A DNA stretch of 14,092 bases, taken from NCBI GenBank assembly GCA_964657445.1, contig CAZZVB010000113.1, positions 1 to 14,092 on the forward strand. The letters run 5' to 3'. The translations under genes and the position numbers were made by a program. The stretch comes from LMUY01 sp964657445. Its GTDB lineage: Bacteria > Pseudomonadota > Alphaproteobacteria > Acetobacterales > Acetobacteraceae. This document shows, piece by piece, positions 13,029-14,092 of the stretch (position 1 is the stretch's first letter; every line of letters begins with the position of its first letter). The notes below the pieces were generated by a model. It had not been told where the DNA came from. It saw nothing but the letters and a program-made list of their open reading frames with translations, and searched no databases.

Positions 13029-13511
13029 TCATAGCTGAGGGGTTGGGACCGGTCGCATGAAGTTGCGGCGATACAGACGGAGCGCATCCTCATTGCCGGC
13101 CTCGTCCTCGAGATCGATGTGCCGGGCACCGCGCGCGCGGAAGACAGCGAAGGCGTGCAGCAATAATGCCTCACCGACGCCTCGCCGCCGCCAGGGAGCC
13201 GCCACCGCGAGATCCTTGATGAACCCGCTGGTCCAGCACTGTGCGGCGCCAACCACCATCTCTGCGGTGGCGGCCGCGAGGAAAACGAGCGCGGGGTCAT
13301 ATTCGGCGTCGTCGCATAGACCCGCCCGCCACGACTCGAAGTTAGTGATCGTGCCGCCACCCTGCGCGTAGGCCTTGGACAGCAGCGAATGTATGGAGCC
13401 GGCATGCCGCTCCGGGTCGAACGCGAGGAGCGAGACGCCCTCGGGCCATCGTGGCGGCTGCACGGGCGCCCGCAGATCGCGCCGCAGCAACAGAGGGGTT
13501 CTCGAAATCAA
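13029..13511 (-). CDS. GNAT family N-acetyltransferase
   Basis: A 160-aa single-domain acetyltransferase. Motif A is clear: FIKDLAVAAPWRRRGVGEAL (97-116), with the acetyl-CoA pyrophosphate loop RRRGVG (108-113). Motif B follows as ARHIDLEDEAGNEDALRLYR(RN). The substrate amine cannot be inferred. The longest frame starts at TTG 13511 with AGAGG directly abutting it, which is poor spacing; TTG 13490 or GTG 13463 are possible starts. It follows the stop of a broken second GNAT gene by only 3 bp and precedes the acyltransferase by 48 bp on the same strand. Confidence 0.85.
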   Translation of the reverse strand: MISRTPLLLRRDLRAPVQPPRWPEGVSLLAFDPERHAGSIHSLLSKAYAQGGGTITNFESWRAGLCDDAEYDPALVFLAAATAEMVVGAAQCWTSGFIKDLAVAAPWRRRGVGEALLLHAFAVFRARGARHIDLEDEAGNEDALRLYRRNFMRPVPTPQL

Positions 13512-13514
13512 CCT

Positions 13515-13776
13515 CTATACCCGACGAGATGAACGATAAAGCTCGTGCCGCTTCGCCGGATATCCGTCCGCTAGGGCGGGATGGTCGAAGTCGTCAGCGG
13601 GATCGTGGCGCATGCCTCCATGACCCGACGCGACGGAACGTTGTCGGGCACGGTGAACGCGATGATCTCGGGCACGTCGAGCGGCCCGTGGCCGTGGCCG
13701 TGGGCGAGCGCGGCCTGCGCAGCCTCGGTCGCATAGCCGCGTCCCAATACTCGCGCGCAAGGCGCCAGCCGATCCC
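13515..13776 (-). pseudogene. Decayed GNAT (RimJ/RimL-type) acetyltransferase, truncated with two frameshifts
   Basis: Three successive frames together rebuild the C-terminal half of a RimL-type GNAT. Frame 1 gives IGWRLAREYW (from 13773). Frame 2 gives GRGYATEAAQAALAHG, then PLDVPEIIAFTVPDN and VPSRRVMEA. Frame 3 gives GMRHDPADDFDHPALADGYP, then AKRHELYR to the TAG at 13515. The first shift is a missing G in a TGGG(G)A run. The second is a loss of about 7 nt where EALGM would be encoded. Upstream, an in-frame TGA (13777-13779) precedes the homology, and the N-terminal ~80-90 residues are absent. The gene is dead. An intact but different GNAT lies immediately downstream. Confidence 0.75.
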
Positions 13777-13907
13777 TCAGTGATCATAGCAGCGTCTCAG
13801 TGCTCAGTGACCCGGGATTGCCGGCCTGAGCAGCCAGCACGTTCGCTTGCGAGCCCTGGTGCCCTTGGCAAGTAGCCCGCGCGCACCGGCGACAGCCAAT
13901 CGTGATG

Positions 13908-14003
13908 CTATGGATCAAACATGATCCGGCCGCGCGTGATGCTCAGCTTGAAGGTTCCGCCCTGGTTCCGTGCACGGTAACCATACGCCCGGAACCAATT
14001 AGC
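13908..14003 (-). other. Short protein-like frame beside the tRNA, unidentified
   Basis: A minus-strand frame ending in TAG at 13908-13910 reads NWFRAYGYRARNQGG, then TFKLSITRGRIMFDP. It has a protein-like pattern but no start codon with a ribosome site and is only ~30 residues long. It may be the tail of a lost gene. The rest of 13777-14038 holds nothing I recognise. Confidence 0.2.
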
Positions 14004-14038
14004 TGAACCACTACATCGCTACAATCATTGAGAAAATC

Positions 14039-14092
14039 TGGAGCGGGCGAAGGGATTCGAACCCTCGACCCCAACCTTGGCAAGGTTGTGCT
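14039..14092 (-). tRNA. tRNA-Gly(GCC), 3' part only, cut by the window end
   Basis: Read on the minus strand, the sequence contains the anticodon stem CAACC/GGTTG around loop TTGCCAA, giving anticodon GCC (14079-14081). Then come the variable region, the T-arm GAGGG-TTCGAAT-CCCTT, and the acceptor 3' strand CGCCCGC-T ending in an encoded CCA (14039-14041). The D-arm and 5' acceptor strand lie beyond the window. The 3' end faces the accessory genes to its left, the orientation in which tRNA genes often serve as integration sites, but no repeat of the tRNA 3' end was found in the window. Confidence 0.93.

Noticed and set aside
1..14092. CRISPR array, IS element or integrase
   Set aside because: No regularly spaced repeats, transposase, recombinase or terminal inverted repeats with target duplications were seen.

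Overview
The window is GC-rich DNA with GC-ending codons, most likely from an alphaproteobacterium. The support for that is a remnant of an SRAP/YedK gene with the MCNLY start typical of that group, a cNMP-domain thioredoxin-reductase-like flavoprotein, and a branched-chain-type binding protein of the kind common in Bradyrhizobium and relatives. This is judged from protein style only; no search was run. No transposase, integrase, CRISPR array or rRNA gene was seen.

Layout. (1) 1-2733: the end of an unknown gene, then an SDR oxidoreductase whose ribosome binding site lies inside an 8-bp inverted repeat, facing a convergent 540-aa flavoprotein (cNMP-binding domain fused to a CxxC-less thioredoxin reductase module). 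(2) 3049-8182: an aromatic-catabolism cluster. On the plus strand are a periplasmic binding protein, a type I extradiol dioxygenase, a short relic reading frame and a GntR/FCD regulator. Convergent to them is a TfdB/phenol-hydroxylase-type FAD monooxygenase. Its two outer ends carry the same palindrome, ATGCTAGCAT, within a shared 12-mer (3050-3061 and 8168-8179). The second copy abuts a consensus TTGACA -35 box. The simplest reading is one regulon: uptake, ring hydroxylation to a catechol, meta ring opening, all controlled by the GntR protein binding both ends. (3) 8183-9107: about 0.9 kb without an intact gene, holding a strong tandem hairpin and the first ~30 codons of a destroyed SRAP gene. 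(4) 9108-11565: a probable toxin-immunity unit. It has a 344-aa protein with a C-terminal AHH nuclease domain, an Imm11-like immunity protein overlapping it by four bases, a predicted exported four-cysteine protein of unknown function, and a hairpin after the last gene. (5) 11597-13776, minus strand: an acyltransferase-3 membrane protein with a possible small coupled ORF downstream, a GNAT acetyltransferase, and a second GNAT gene broken by two frameshifts and missing its N-terminal half. (6) 14039-14092: the 3' part of tRNA-Gly(GCC), cut by the window end.

The right half (8.2-14 kb) looks like an accessory region: gene fragments, an orphan toxin-immunity pair and a tRNA gene at the edge. The best candidates for something new are the two-ended operator of the catabolic cluster and the AHH/Imm11/exported-protein trio.
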